The position numbers and the translations under genes are program-made. Positions 9,154-18,562 of a stretch of DNA of 64,000 nt are shown one piece after another (the first letter of the stretch is position 1; every line of letters begins with the position of its first letter). The DNA is from Hellea sp. (lineage in GTDB: Bacteria; Pseudomonadota; Alphaproteobacteria; Caulobacterales; Maricaulaceae), in contig JAHDDC010000009.1 in NCBI GenBank assembly GCA_020629545.1, forward strand, positions 16,454 through 80,453. Direction: 5' to 3'. The notes beneath the pieces are model-generated. The model made no database searches. It had not been told where the DNA came from and saw nothing but the letters and a program-made list of their open reading frames with translations.

Positions 9154-9915
9154 TCAAGCGGCTGAGAGCTGCCCCTCATAACCTTCTGCGTGCAGTGCCT
9201 TCAGAGCGGCCTTATAGGCGACGGGCTCCGGAATATTCATACGCTGCCGAGCCTGGGTTAAGGGTTCTCGCAACAGGTCTACAATATCCTCATGCATCAA
9301 AGGCAGGCTATTGCGACCATTAAATCTGGCTTCTTTGATGCTGGACATGACTTTGGCAGATCGCGGCGCGAGCTTAGCCAGCTCCCAAGCGCCAATATAG
9401 GCGATAAACAAATTTCCAAAACCGCCATTATGCCCGTGACTAAACGCTAAGACCGATGTCTCTCCGAGCTGATCGCGACCATATCCGGTCAGAACATGCA
9501 ACAGGTCGTGGGTATCGCGCATCCGGCGACCATAAAATTCAAGATCGTCTTCGAACCGTTCCTGATCGTCCCACCATTTCTCACTCTCTTCGACAAGACC
9601 AGCCGCCGATAATCCTTCGCGCTCCATAAACGCGACATAAGCGCGGCCCACAGTGCCCTCTGGCAGGGCCTTTAAAGTTTCATGATCGTCTAAAATTTCG
9701 GGCAATTCCCGCCGCGCATCCATCCGCGCTTTACCGCTGTCAGTCTTGACGAATGCTGTGAGTTTTCGTGTCGATGAATTCCCGTTAAGGGCGTCCATGA
9801 TATGGAAAACCTGTTCTGTATCTTCTTTGTCCGCCAGCAAGGCCCGCATATGTTTGACAGCTTTCAGCGGTCTCAACTTTGGTGTGCGGCGGCGCTCGTC
9901 TATATACGGTTTCAT
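9154..9915 (-). CDS. Coq4-like ubiquinone biosynthesis protein
   Basis: 253 aa. It carries the Coq4 signature HDLLHVLTGYGRDQLGE, the putative zinc-binding HDxxH of this family, followed by the conserved NGGFGNLFIAYIGAW. In eukaryotes Coq4 is needed for the ubiquinone biosynthesis complex and removes the C1 carboxyl group; the bacterial homologues are thought to act in quinone metabolism. I chose the ATG at 9915, preceded by GAGGATAAC, over two earlier in-frame ATGs (9933 and 9966) with poorer sites. A 45-bp piece of this gene recurs at 2381-2424. Confidence 0.8.
   Translation of the reverse strand: MKPYIDERRRTPKLRPLKAVKHMRALLADKEDTEQVFHIMDALNGNSSTRKLTAFVKTDSGKARMDARRELPEILDDHETLKALPEGTVGRAYVAFMEREGLSAAGLVEESEKWWDDQERFEDDLEFYGRRMRDTHDLLHVLTGYGRDQLGETSVLAFSHGHNGGFGNLFIAYIGAWELAKLAPRSAKVMSSIKEARFNGRNSLPLMHEDIVDLLREPLTQARQRMNIPEPVAYKAALKALHAEGYEGQLSAA
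9385..9429. repeat. coq4 segment duplicated elsewhere (copy 2)
   Basis: Codes for NGGFGNLFIAYIGAW inside the coq4-like gene; matched by 2381-2424 with one substitution and one single-base gap. Confidence 0.8.
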
Positions 9916-10103
9916 GTTATCCTCGATTTTCATCGCTCTTTTATGCCGATGACATGTGCAGGTCAAAACATAATCCTTGATATCAACTATGCAGAATTGA
10001 ATTAAAAAGCGTTTAGATTCTGATTCATCACCTTGAACCCTAGAGATTATAAATTAAATCTTGAGGGCTGGAAAACATAGATCAAAAAGCAAAGGAAAAT
10101 CAT

Positions 10104-11534
10104 ATGCGCAAAATTTTGCTGGCATCTGTTCTTGGGGTCGCCTTGATTTCGACACCCCTAGCCCTTTCAGAGGGCTTGTTCTCATCACCCAAACTTATTG
10201 GACAAAGCAGTGCTCTGACCCTCGACAAAGCCCGGGGCGTTTTGACAATGTCGCCCTTGCTTGAGCGCGTCACCCCTGCGGTTGTCAGCATTCGAACAGA
10301 GGGAAAAACAACGTCATCCAGAATGCAGAATAAAGAAGCCGAAGAATTTTTTGAGCGGTTTTTTGGACAGCCACTTCCGGACTCCGGACCGCAGCGCCGC
10401 GGCGGATCCATTGGTTCAGGCGTTATTGTTGACGCATCTAATGGTTATGTTTTGACAAATCATCACGTCGTCAATGATTCTGGTGAGATATTTGTGACCC
10501 TAAAGGATAAGCGAGAACTGAAAGCCGAACTTGTCGGCGGTGATAAAAAAACAGACATCGCTATCCTGAAGATTGATAGCGATAATTTGCGCGAAATAGA
10601 TTTCGCGCCCAGCGATTCAACCCGTGTTGGGGATTACGTCATAGCCATCGGAAATCCATTTGGATTTGAACATACGGTCACGTCAGGCATCGTTAGCGGC
10701 ACAGGTCGCTATATGCAGGGCGGTGATCGGCTTCAGGATATGATACAAACCGACGCCTCTATTAATCCCGGTAATTCCGGCGGGGCTCTGATCAATTCCA
10801 AAGGTGAACTAATCGGCATCAATACGATGATCGTCTCCAGATCCGGCGGCAATAACGGGATTGGTTTCGCCGTTCCTGTAAAAATAGCCAAAGCGGTTAT
10901 GAACCAATTAGTGTCTTACGGCGAGGTTCGCCGCGGACGGATTGGCGTTACCATCAGAGATATTGATCCGGCCTTGCAAGAAGCGATGGGCCTTGGGACT
11001 CTCAACGGCGCGCTGGTCAATGATGTTGGTTCCGATAGTCCTGCCGAAAAGGCCGGGCTGGAATCCGGGGATATTATCATCGGCTTTAATGGCGAAGACA
11101 TTTTAAATTCCAACGATATACGCAACGCCGTCGGATTGGTTGAACCCGGGACACGCGCCGATCTGACCTATCTGCGCGACGGACGGCGCCGGACAACCCG
11201 CATAACGGTGGAAGTATCTGATGAACCCTCACAGGTCGCCAGCATTGACAGCGATACATCATCAAAAACGGAAAGTTTTTCAGGCGCCGAGTTGACCGAA
11301 ATTCCCGAGGACGTCGAACCCCGGGGCGGTAATGATGGGGTTTATGTGGCCCGCGTAACTTCGGGTTCCAATGCATCTCGAGCGGGCTTGCGCCGCGGAG
11401 ATATCATCCGAAAGATTGCCGGACGAAAAGTTTCAAGCCTGGCGGAATTTGAAGCGGCTATTGATGGGAAAACCGGACCTTTCGCGCTCAGCGTCGAGAG
11501 AAATGGCAGCAATCTGTTCCTGGCCGTACGGTAG
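10104..11534 (+). CDS. Do/DegP-type periplasmic serine protease
   Basis: 476 aa. HtrA-family proteases degrade or refold misfolded envelope proteins. The N-terminal signal peptide (about residues 1-22) is followed by the trypsin-like domain with the catalytic triad regions TNHHVV (His), KKTDIAILKI (Asp) and NPGNSGGAL (Ser), then two PDZ domains (about residues 270-360 and 385-475). The ATG at 10104 has AAAGGAAAA upstream. It stands alone, convergent with the cheR-like gene, whose stop lies 10 bp beyond. Family members are often under envelope-stress control; no such promoter was identified here. Confidence 0.93.
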   Translation: MRKILLASVLGVALISTPLALSEGLFSSPKLIGQSSALTLDKARGVLTMSPLLERVTPAVVSIRTEGKTTSSRMQNKEAEEFFERFFGQPLPDSGPQRRGGSIGSGVIVDASNGYVLTNHHVVNDSGEIFVTLKDKRELKAELVGGDKKTDIAILKIDSDNLREIDFAPSDSTRVGDYVIAIGNPFGFEHTVTSGIVSGTGRYMQGGDRLQDMIQTDASINPGNSGGALINSKGELIGINTMIVSRSGGNNGIGFAVPVKIAKAVMNQLVSYGEVRRGRIGVTIRDIDPALQEAMGLGTLNGALVNDVGSDSPAEKAGLESGDIIIGFNGEDILNSNDIRNAVGLVEPGTRADLTYLRDGRRRTTRITVEVSDEPSQVASIDSDTSSKTESFSGAELTEIPEDVEPRGGNDGVYVARVTSGSNASRAGLRRGDIIRKIAGRKVSSLAEFEAAIDGKTGPFALSVERNGSNLFLAVR

Positions 11535-11544
11535 CCTTAGCGCC

Positions 11545-12447
11545 CTATGTCGACGCCCCTGGAACATATTCCTTGGGCGGCGGCTTGGGGAGCTCAATCT
11601 CAGGAACAGGTTCAATAACTTCCGCATGTTTCTGCAAGATGTGCGGATGCTCCGGGATCACGTCGAATGCATAAACGGATTGCGGTAAGGATTCTTGAGA
11701 TCCAAACATCAGGAATCCCTCATGTTTGACAATCGATGATAGACTTCTGATGACCCGGATACGCGCCGGCGAAGAATAGTGAGCCAAGCTGTTCCTAAAC
11801 AGCACGACGTCAAACTGTCCGAGAGAATCCAGTTTTGAAAGCAGGTGAAATTCTTTAAATTCAACCTGAGCCCGTAACTCCGGCTTGATGACCCAGTCTT
11901 CACCGACACGATCAAAATATGTGATGAGGTCCTTGATCGGGAGGCCGCGCTGAACTTCAAAATGTGTATATTGCCCGGCTTTGGCCCGGGATAATGCTGG
12001 AGAAGGATAATCAACGCCCAATATTTTTACGGATAGGTTTGGATTAGCCTGCAGAAACCTTTGCATCATTATCGCAACGGAATATGGTTCTTGGCCGCTG
12101 CTGCAGGCAAAAGACAATATCCTGATAGGGCCCTTGCTGCCCTGCCGGTATAATGTCGGCAACACATAATGTTCGAGCGCTTTCATTCCTGTTGGATCAG
12201 GGTTGAAGTGGGTATCTCTTTCCAGCAAAGACGAAACAACCTTGATAGCCAGGCGGGTTTGACCCTGACCAAATAAGTCATCGACCATCTGGTTCAGGCT
12301 ATTATAGCCCTCTTGCCGCGCCAAAGCGCCAAGACGGGTCTCCACCAGAAATGCATGATCATCGCCAAGATGAATCCCGGCAAGCTCTAGGGTCAGGCGT
12401 TTAAGGGCTTCATAATAGCTGGGTTTAAGGCTCAGGACCGTACTCAT
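11545..12447 (-). CDS. CheR-type methyltransferase domain protein
   Basis: 300 aa. CheR proteins methylate glutamates of chemoreceptors using S-adenosylmethionine. The N-terminal helical domain (to about residue 80) and the SAM-binding Rossmann domain are recognisable, but key motifs are altered: FACSSGQEPYS replaces the usual CSTGEEPYS and FRNSLAHY replaces CRNVLIYF. A proline-rich tail (PKPPPKEY) follows. It overlaps the CheY stop by one base (TAATG) and is third in the operon CheA-like/CheY/CheR, downstream of chpT. No chemoreceptor is nearby, so the true target is open. Confidence 0.8.
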   Translation of the reverse strand: MSTVLSLKPSYYEALKRLTLELAGIHLGDDHAFLVETRLGALARQEGYNSLNQMVDDLFGQGQTRLAIKVVSSLLERDTHFNPDPTGMKALEHYVLPTLYRQGSKGPIRILSFACSSGQEPYSVAIMMQRFLQANPNLSVKILGVDYPSPALSRAKAGQYTHFEVQRGLPIKDLITYFDRVGEDWVIKPELRAQVEFKEFHLLSKLDSLGQFDVVLFRNSLAHYSSPARIRVIRSLSSIVKHEGFLMFGSQESLPQSVYAFDVIPEHPHILQKHAEVIEPVPEIELPKPPPKEYVPGAST

Positions 12448-12815
12448 TAGCCAAGAAGTCCGGCTTGAAGAAATTTGGACGCGACAATATCGCTGTCAAA
12501 AGGCTTCATAATATACTCGTCAGCCCCGGCATCCAGTGCCTCGGCTATTTTGGAAATATCCCGCTCAGCTGTGCAAAATAACACAACGGGTTGTGATCCA
12601 TTTGGCTCAAGACGCAGTGATTTCAAAAAGGTCAAACCGTCCATGACCGGCATATTCCAGTCTAATAAAATAGCGTCCGGCATATTAGCCCGGCAATGGC
12701 TAAGAGCTTCTTGACCGTTTCCAGCTTCTTCGGCGTTGAATTTCAGATCAGCCAATATTCGGCCCGCGACACGGCGGATCATTTTTGAGTTGTCCACAAC
12801 GAGGCAGGTCTTCAT
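12447..12815 (-). CDS. CheY-like single-domain response regulator
   Basis: 122 aa receiver domain only. The phosphoacceptor lies in LLDWNMPVMDG (Asp near residue 51), with the acidic pocket at VVDNS (one Asp replaced by Asn), the conserved Thr in FCTAE and the Lys in MKPF. Having no output domain, it should act by protein-protein contact. Start and stop overlap its neighbours (ATGA with the CheA-like gene, TAATG with cheR), so the three are translationally coupled. Confidence 0.9.
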   Translation of the reverse strand: MKTCLVVDNSKMIRRVAGRILADLKFNAEEAGNGQEALSHCRANMPDAILLDWNMPVMDGLTFLKSLRLEPNGSQPVVLFCTAERDISKIAEALDAGADEYIMKPFDSDIVASKFLQAGLLG

Positions 12816-13798
12816 GACGCGGCTCCCTGGATCAATTTATCGGGGGATCGTCCATCCAGCGGAATGCCCAGCATTTCTGTTCTTATCTCCCCGTTATTCT
12901 CTGTCAGGACAAAGCGGCCTCCTAAGGCTTCAATCTCAGACTGAAGCGCCTGTGACCGGATTTGAGACGGCAGCTTACCCTCACAACTCACAAGAATATT
13001 CAAACTGTCATTGTCTAATCGTGTTGTGACAGCCAGATGCGCGGACCGGCTAATATTTTGCGCCGCCCGAATTTCGGGTGTTGAAACGCAATCCTGCACA
13101 AGCGAATTCCCGACCCTCAGAATTATTGACTGCAGAGCTTTTAAGGTTTCAACATCTATATTGACGTCATCCGATGCCACAGAGACGCTTATGCTTTTCT
13201 GATTGGTTCTGGCCAGACGAAGCCAATGATTGGTCAGTGACGGCATAATCACGCCTACTTTCCGTTTTACAGGCTTTTTCTGCTTCGGTTTATCATTGGC
13301 GGCCCGGCTCAACAGACTGATCAGGTTTTTCTGATCCGGTTTATCGGCAAATTTTATGAGAGGTCCAAGGATCTTCGCCGCTTCTGTCTGTTGCGATAGA
13401 TCTGAAATAATTGCCGGACCTTTTCCGGGGGCTTTTTGAGCGTTTACGGGATTTGTTTTTGCTTTTTTAGGCGATATTTCGGTCAGGCCCTCATCATATT
13501 GCCGAATGAGGTTTTGGAGGGTCAAAACTGAACCCACGCATTCAGAAACCGATTGCCGCCGGGTTAAATCATCAATGACAGTCTGAGCCGATCTATATAT
13601 GGATCGGGCATGCATGAGTTTGGCCTGACTTTGGATATCAGCCAATCTCATAATGACATCAGAAAACGGGATCTTATGGCCAGAGAAAATTTCAGACATG
13701 TTTGACTGGCACAGATTCATGAATCTGCGGGCAGCAATCAGATCATCTCCTGTCGCTTCCGTCATACTATCCTCTGGCAAGGCCTGATTCGCGTTCAT
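12812..13798 (-). CDS. Degenerate CheA-like protein
   Basis: 328 aa. The N-terminal 110 residues look like a helical Hpt-type bundle (MHARSIYRSAQTVIDDL in the place of a phosphotransfer helix). A Lys/Pro-rich linker follows. The C-terminal 150 residues align by eye with the CheA ATPase (P4) domain: ISVSVASDDVNIDVETLKAL corresponds to the strand-helix before the N box, and NSLVQDCVSTPEIRAA to the N box that normally reads RNAVDHGIE-PEER. The N-box catalytic residues and the glycine-rich ATP lid are missing, so kinase activity is unlikely. First gene of the CheY/CheR operon, 88 bp downstream of chpT. Confidence 0.6.
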   Translation of the reverse strand: MNANQALPEDSMTEATGDDLIAARRFMNLCQSNMSEIFSGHKIPFSDVIMRLADIQSQAKLMHARSIYRSAQTVIDDLTRRQSVSECVGSVLTLQNLIRQYDEGLTEISPKKAKTNPVNAQKAPGKGPAIISDLSQQTEAAKILGPLIKFADKPDQKNLISLLSRAANDKPKQKKPVKRKVGVIMPSLTNHWLRLARTNQKSISVSVASDDVNIDVETLKALQSIILRVGNSLVQDCVSTPEIRAAQNISRSAHLAVTTRLDNDSLNILVSCEGKLPSQIRSQALQSEIEALGGRFVLTENNGEIRTEMLGIPLDGRSPDKLIQGAAS

Positions 13799-13886
13799 CG
13801 CGCTCAGGCTGAAACTGTTCGGACAGTGCCAACAAATCGTTAAAATCGACTAAAAAATGCTAGTTTTATGGGGTTTTAAAAGGGTT

Positions 13887-14558
13887 TTACGCTGCGTTTT
13901 GCGCCTTTTCGGCCGGGAGAAAAGCGGTGATGGTTACAGTTTCGCCATCGATAGAACTATCGATCCTACCTTGCATCTCCCTCACCATCAAACCCGCATA
14001 AAAAGGCTGGATCGTCCGGCCGTCAAATCCGTCCTCTGGCGCCTTACCCGAAAGAGCCCTGCTAAACTCTTCATAAATTCGGGCTTTGGGACCTGTCGCG
14101 ACAAAACTCATGATTTGAGCACTTGGGCCTTCATCAATTTGGATACTCAGCGTGCCGCCGCGAGGAATAGATTGCAAACTAATCATAACGAGATTGAGCA
14201 ATAGCCGCGCGTGATTTTTTTCCAATCCTTCGAGGCTGGTCTTCCAGACTAAATCAGCCTTACCCTCGCCATACATATCGTGTACCAAGGCCTTAACCTG
14301 ATCCATTCCAATCAAGCCGGGCGCTGAGGTTCCGGCTCCAAAGGCCAGTCGTAAGAATTTGAGCTTATTAGTGGCTTGAGCCGCGGAGGTTTTAACAAGA
14401 TCCATCGCGTCTTCATGCATATCTTCATTGCTCTCATCGCCAAGAACTTCCAACGCCGCCCCCAGAGCCCCAATTGGACTCACCAGATCATGGCAAATTC
14501 TCGCGCACATCAAAGCCGCTAGGTCAGAAGGGGTAAGTTTTGAAATTGTTTTGGTCAT
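13887..14558 (-). CDS. chpT: Histidine phosphotransferase ChpT
   Basis: 223 aa. ChpT passes phosphate from the hybrid kinase CckA to CtrA and CpdR, controlling the alphaproteobacterial cell cycle. The phospho-histidine helix ICHDLVSPIGALGAALEVLG is near residue 24, followed by a degenerate ATPase-like domain lacking ATP-binding residues, as in known ChpT. I chose the ATG at 14558 over the upstream TTG at 14576, because AAGAAG lies 9 bp before it. The CheA-like/CheY/CheR genes follow on the same strand. Confidence 0.9.
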   Translation of the reverse strand: MTKTISKLTPSDLAALMCARICHDLVSPIGALGAALEVLGDESNEDMHEDAMDLVKTSAAQATNKLKFLRLAFGAGTSAPGLIGMDQVKALVHDMYGEGKADLVWKTSLEGLEKNHARLLLNLVMISLQSIPRGGTLSIQIDEGPSAQIMSFVATGPKARIYEEFSRALSGKAPEDGFDGRTIQPFYAGLMVREMQGRIDSSIDGETVTITAFLPAEKAQNAA

Positions 14559-14633
14559 GAGCCGAATCTTCTTCAAATGTTTGAAGGATTAAACTTCACT
14601 GATCCGGTAAATCAAATGTTAAAATTAATCAGA

Positions 14634-15017
14634 TCACCCAATTGTGATCCAGTTTCCTGTACTATCTAGAACTTTTTCACCCGGTTTGGCTTTGGCGACT
14701 AATTTCTCGCCGGTAATTGTCGCAATTACGTCAATTTGCACATTCTGTTCACGGGCTTTTTTCGTATATACAGACTTCCTGCGAATATTAATCTCGTTCA
14801 TTGCATTGACAATTTCGGGACTGGCAGAGCTCCCGGTCAAGGCAAGATATCCAGCGATAGTTTCACCGACCAATCCCGCAGATTTGGCGTTATCAACAAT
14901 CTGCTTGGCTTCGCTAAGCTGTGCCTGCGCGGGCTTTGATATCACGGGACTCATCGCCAGACTTCCACTCACGAAAGCGGCGCTTAAAATTGTGAAGAAT
15001 ATTTTTTTCATAGTCAT
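14634..15017 (-). CDS. ydbL: YdbL family periplasmic protein (DUF1318)
   Basis: 127 aa with a signal peptide ending at AQAQ (about residues 1-33). The mature part contains the family-typical AKSAGLVGET and ending KPGEKVLDSTGNWI. In Escherichia coli YdbL is encoded with YdbH and YnbE and assists this intermembrane lipid-transport bridge. It is the last gene of the same three-gene order here, 19 bp after ynbE. Confidence 0.85.
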   Translation of the reverse strand: MTMKKIFFTILSAAFVSGSLAMSPVISKPAQAQLSEAKQIVDNAKSAGLVGETIAGYLALTGSSASPEIVNAMNEINIRRKSVYTKKAREQNVQIDVIATITGEKLVAKAKPGEKVLDSTGNWITIG

Positions 15018-15036
15018 TTCTTATCCGATTGCAGAC

Positions 15037-15228
15037 CTAGAATAAATCCGGGTTATCCGCGATAAGATCCTCTACTTCCTGATCCAGCCGGACCCTGACT
15101 TCTTGATCAATCTTGACATTAAGGTTGATCTCAATCGGACGTTCCGGAGCAATAATCTGAACCTTCGGCGCACAGGCGCTGGCTAGCACGACCGCAAAGC
15201 CCAAGGACCCAACAAAATTTTTCATCAT
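15037..15228 (-). CDS. ynbE: YnbE family outer-membrane lipoprotein
   Basis: 63 aa. A short signal peptide ends in ASAC (lipidation cysteine near residue 19), followed by a beta-strand-like stretch (ERPIEINLNVKIDQEVRVRLDQEVEDL) typical of YnbE. In E. coli, YnbE assembles at the C-terminus of YdbH at the outer membrane. It sits between ydbH (66 bp upstream) and ydbL on the same strand. Confidence 0.9.
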   Translation of the reverse strand: MMKNFVGSLGFAVVLASACAPKVQIIAPERPIEINLNVKIDQEVRVRLDQEVEDLIADNPDLF

Positions 15229-15294
15229 CTGTGCCTACCCTTTTTCGCCTGAACTTGCGATTAACACGCTGTTCATCCAAATCCTACTTTAAAA

Positions 15295-18200
15295 TCAATT
15301 GTCCGGCATTGGGCTATCCTGCTGAATAGCCCGAGAGACTTCCTCGGCGATGCGGTCGCCTAACTTAAAGTTCCGGGCGATATTCAATAATTCACCTTCC
15401 AGTTTGACATTAAACTTGAATATTGCCCCGCCTAAAACTTTGGGATTAGAGCCTTCAAATTTCAGACGTAACACAATCAGTCCATCAAGCGGTCCGTTGA
15501 AAATAGCTTCCAGCTCATCATAATGAAGCTCTTTCAACGCATCAAAAGCATATCCAGCGATTTCATTCTCGGCCGTTGCCGCATCGGTTTGAGACGATTG
15601 GTATCGAATGATCCCCCCGTCTTTGACCGCCAATCGACCCTCTTCTACCTCAACATTAACTCCGGAAATCACGACTGGCAAAACACCATTGACATTGCCG
15701 GTGGCCTTAAAGTTTTTTGCGCCGAAAAACTCGCCGAGTTCGACATTTTCAATTCGCATTTTCATCCGGTTTTCTGGGGCTGAATATTTCCACTCCGTTG
15801 GATCAAGCGAAACGGAACCGGATCCGAGCGGCCATCGGGCTTTATGGATCATGACACCATCAGGCACGGTCTCAAAAGTAACCTCGCCATCAGGCAAGGG
15901 GAAACCCGGATCAAATGATTTCAATGTAATTGTCTGGTGACCGTCCGTTACAAGCGGAAAAAAGGACGAGAACTTTAGCTCTGAATTTAATCCGGTAATG
16001 GGTCCCGGCAAGGTTCCGAGACTGACATCGTTGAGCCGCGCCCAACCTGAGGATGTCATAGGCTCCCCTTCTGCGAACTCGATATGTATGCGAGCCTGCG
16101 CTGTCCCCCGAACATCGGCGATCTTACCCCGAAGCGCCGGAATAAACATTTGCGGCTGTAATTTGCGCGGCGAAAAAATCATTTCCGGAATATCGACATC
16201 CGCAATTCCCCTGCCATTTTCCAGAGAGTAAGTAATGTCCAGAGGTGTTTTTGCGCCAAATGGCAGAAAACTATCGGCCTTACCCCGCCACGCATTATCA
16301 GCATAATTGACAAAACCGGTCATGTTAAATCCGGGAAGCTCATCATCCCGTAAATCCACAACACCATTTCTATAATCAATTCGGAACTGCTCCGGGACCC
16401 CTTCGGCTTTAACCGACAATCCGCGGGCCTTGACCATATCGGTTCTGATATCGGCACTTGGCGTTTCCAGGGAAAAATTCGGCGATTGCCCCTCCCTGAT
16501 TTCGAGCACAAGGTTCGAGTTTGCCGCGGTCATAACCGTTCCCGCACTTGGAATATTATCTGATGTCATGGTTACAGCTTCGCCAATGACATGCCATTTT
16601 TGTTGCCCTGGATTAATCTGGGCTTGAATATCGGCTCTTTCATAAATCAGGTGCATAGACCTAAGGCCGTCCGCGCTCGTGAGGTCAGTTTCAACGCCCC
16701 GAATCTGCGCCCGAAGATTTCCGCCTTTATCACTCCGCGCAAATAAAGGGATGTGTTGATCGGGCGTCAGCGTAAATTTAACATTGCTGGCAAGCCAAGG
16801 GGCCTGGGTTTCAAATCGCGCCATTGTCACAAGCGAATTCGCCTCCGGCGTAAAATAAACTTTAGGGCCGCCATCTACATCTACGTGCAATTCGCCTTGG
16901 GCCTTAAGTCCCATAACCTTGCCGCCCGGAATGTTTCCATCATAAGCAATTTGCCCGATCATTTTGAGATTGCGGTTCTTTCCCCCTTCATAATTGACGC
17001 GGGCCTGAGTTGGCATGAGTCTGACCGCCAGCCCATCAGACGTTGAACCCGACCAGGCTCTCGGGAGGCTGACATTGGCGCGAAAGCTATTTACGCCTTT
17101 CAGGTTTCGGCCATTTGTTGATCGAATGGCCAAATGCCCGTTTTGGATCTTGAGCGGTAGATCCGCGTCGAGCTCGGCATTGAAGGCCAGGTCGATAAGA
17201 GCGTCATCTCGATGATAACGATACACGGCTTTATTTTGAACATTCTGGGCTATGATTTTGTAGCGTTCATTGTACCAATTCAGACTTTCGGACAGATGAA
17301 TATTTGTCGAGTTCTCATCCTTTGCAATCGTCCCGGATGCGCGGGCTCCCGCGCCTTTCAATAAATCGGACAAGATATTGGATAAGGGTTTTGCGAAATT
17401 TTCTGTCACGGGTGCTTTGGACAAAGAGTCGTAAAGCGCCACTCGATCTGCAATAGCCTTACGGCGCGTTCTGTCGGGCATGGCAATTTCGGTGACATCA
17501 GCCTGCCAATCACCGACCGCTTCGATGACACCGTCAGCTCGCCGGGGGATTGAAACGCGGCCTTGCCAGCCAATTTGACCGCGCTTTGTGAAGACAGCGC
17601 GCCCCGCAAAACTGTCAAAACTGGCCGCATAGTTTCCGGAAATATCGACGCCCAAAGGACCGGTTGCCAAACGGCCGTCACCGGTTAACTTGACGCCTGA
17701 TCCGGATAATTCCTTATATCGCCAATTCGGCACGTTAAGATCGACTTCATAATCCGGGTGTTCAGCTATTCGTGATATTGCAATCGGCCCGCTAATATTA
17801 GCTGACAGGTCTCCATAGGCGATATCAGACGGAGACAAATTGATGCGCGCAGAAAAGTTGTTTTCCGCTTGATACTCAGCGTCGACATCAAGGCTTACAA
17901 GACCAATGGGCGATTGAATAATCGCTGATGAATCCTTGATCTCAACCCGTTCAATAGCAGGATCATTCGAACTGTCATTTGACCCAATTTTATCAAGAAA
18001 AGACAAATCAGGACGAAGGTCCTCCCCGAGGGTCAAGGTGATCTCGGCTCCTGAAATCACAAGGGTTTTAAACTGACCCTCCATGGCTGAACGCCAGACA
18101 TATGTGATATTGGCATTTTCCGCGGATAAAAACGACTTTCCCTGATCTCGCAGCACGATATTTTCAACTTGCGCAGAGGTTTCACTCAGCCCTGTAATAT

Positions 18201-18411
18201 CAAACTCGGCATCAATGCCCTGCGCCTCAAGTTGAGACTTCACCTCTTTTTCAATGATCTCAAATCTTTGGCTCCAAAGCCATCCGATCACCAAGAGTGC
18301 CAAGGCGATCAACGCAAATACAACCCATAGGGCAATAACCCATTTGGAGCGACGCCTTTGCGGGGAATGCGCTTGGGTTTTTGCTGCGTTATGAACAGGG
18401 CGTAACGACAT
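15295..18411 (-). CDS. ydbH: YdbH family AsmA-like intermembrane lipid-transport protein
   Basis: 1038 aa. One N-terminal transmembrane helix (about residues 25-47, IALWVVFALIALALLVIGWLW) is followed by a long, repetitive beta-rich periplasmic region and the conserved C-terminal part with EIAGYAFDALKELHYDELEA. In E. coli YdbH, TamB and YhdP are functionally redundant and move phospholipids from inner to outer membrane. The order ydbH-ynbE-ydbL and the protein length both fit. First gene of the operon; the start at 18411 lies 151 bp from the divergent M23 gene. Confidence 0.9.
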   Translation of the reverse strand: MSLRPVHNAAKTQAHSPQRRRSKWVIALWVVFALIALALLVIGWLWSQRFEIIEKEVKSQLEAQGIDAEFDITGLSETSAQVENIVLRDQGKSFLSAENANITYVWRSAMEGQFKTLVISGAEITLTLGEDLRPDLSFLDKIGSNDSSNDPAIERVEIKDSSAIIQSPIGLVSLDVDAEYQAENNFSARINLSPSDIAYGDLSANISGPIAISRIAEHPDYEVDLNVPNWRYKELSGSGVKLTGDGRLATGPLGVDISGNYAASFDSFAGRAVFTKRGQIGWQGRVSIPRRADGVIEAVGDWQADVTEIAMPDRTRRKAIADRVALYDSLSKAPVTENFAKPLSNILSDLLKGAGARASGTIAKDENSTNIHLSESLNWYNERYKIIAQNVQNKAVYRYHRDDALIDLAFNAELDADLPLKIQNGHLAIRSTNGRNLKGVNSFRANVSLPRAWSGSTSDGLAVRLMPTQARVNYEGGKNRNLKMIGQIAYDGNIPGGKVMGLKAQGELHVDVDGGPKVYFTPEANSLVTMARFETQAPWLASNVKFTLTPDQHIPLFARSDKGGNLRAQIRGVETDLTSADGLRSMHLIYERADIQAQINPGQQKWHVIGEAVTMTSDNIPSAGTVMTAANSNLVLEIREGQSPNFSLETPSADIRTDMVKARGLSVKAEGVPEQFRIDYRNGVVDLRDDELPGFNMTGFVNYADNAWRGKADSFLPFGAKTPLDITYSLENGRGIADVDIPEMIFSPRKLQPQMFIPALRGKIADVRGTAQARIHIEFAEGEPMTSSGWARLNDVSLGTLPGPITGLNSELKFSSFFPLVTDGHQTITLKSFDPGFPLPDGEVTFETVPDGVMIHKARWPLGSGSVSLDPTEWKYSAPENRMKMRIENVELGEFFGAKNFKATGNVNGVLPVVISGVNVEVEEGRLAVKDGGIIRYQSSQTDAATAENEIAGYAFDALKELHYDELEAIFNGPLDGLIVLRLKFEGSNPKVLGGAIFKFNVKLEGELLNIARNFKLGDRIAEEVSRAIQQDSPMPDN

Positions 18412-18486
18412 TTTAATTTGCGGGTCCGGGCCTTTTTTGTCTAAAAGAGCTCCGAGATTTAATTGAGTTATCTCGGGGCGGATAAT

Positions 18487-18503
18487 TTTATAAAGCGTTA
18501 ACC
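18487..18503 (+). promoter_or_regulatory. Possible CtrA-type box
   Basis: TTTA, seven bases, then TTAACC, compared with the CtrA consensus TTAA-N7-TTAA(CC). It lies 60 bp before the M23 peptidase start in the ydbH/M23 divergent region. One mismatch in the first half-site; a match of this length can occur by chance. Confidence 0.3.
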
Positions 18504-18562
18504 ATAGCTAGGGCATTTAGGGAGCTTCTGGAAATGAATTTCTCCGAAAGAATTCAGTACGC

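Noticed and set aside
13799..13886. CtrA box between chpT and the CheA-like gene
   Set aside because: TTAG and TTAAC are present, but the spacing is off by one base.
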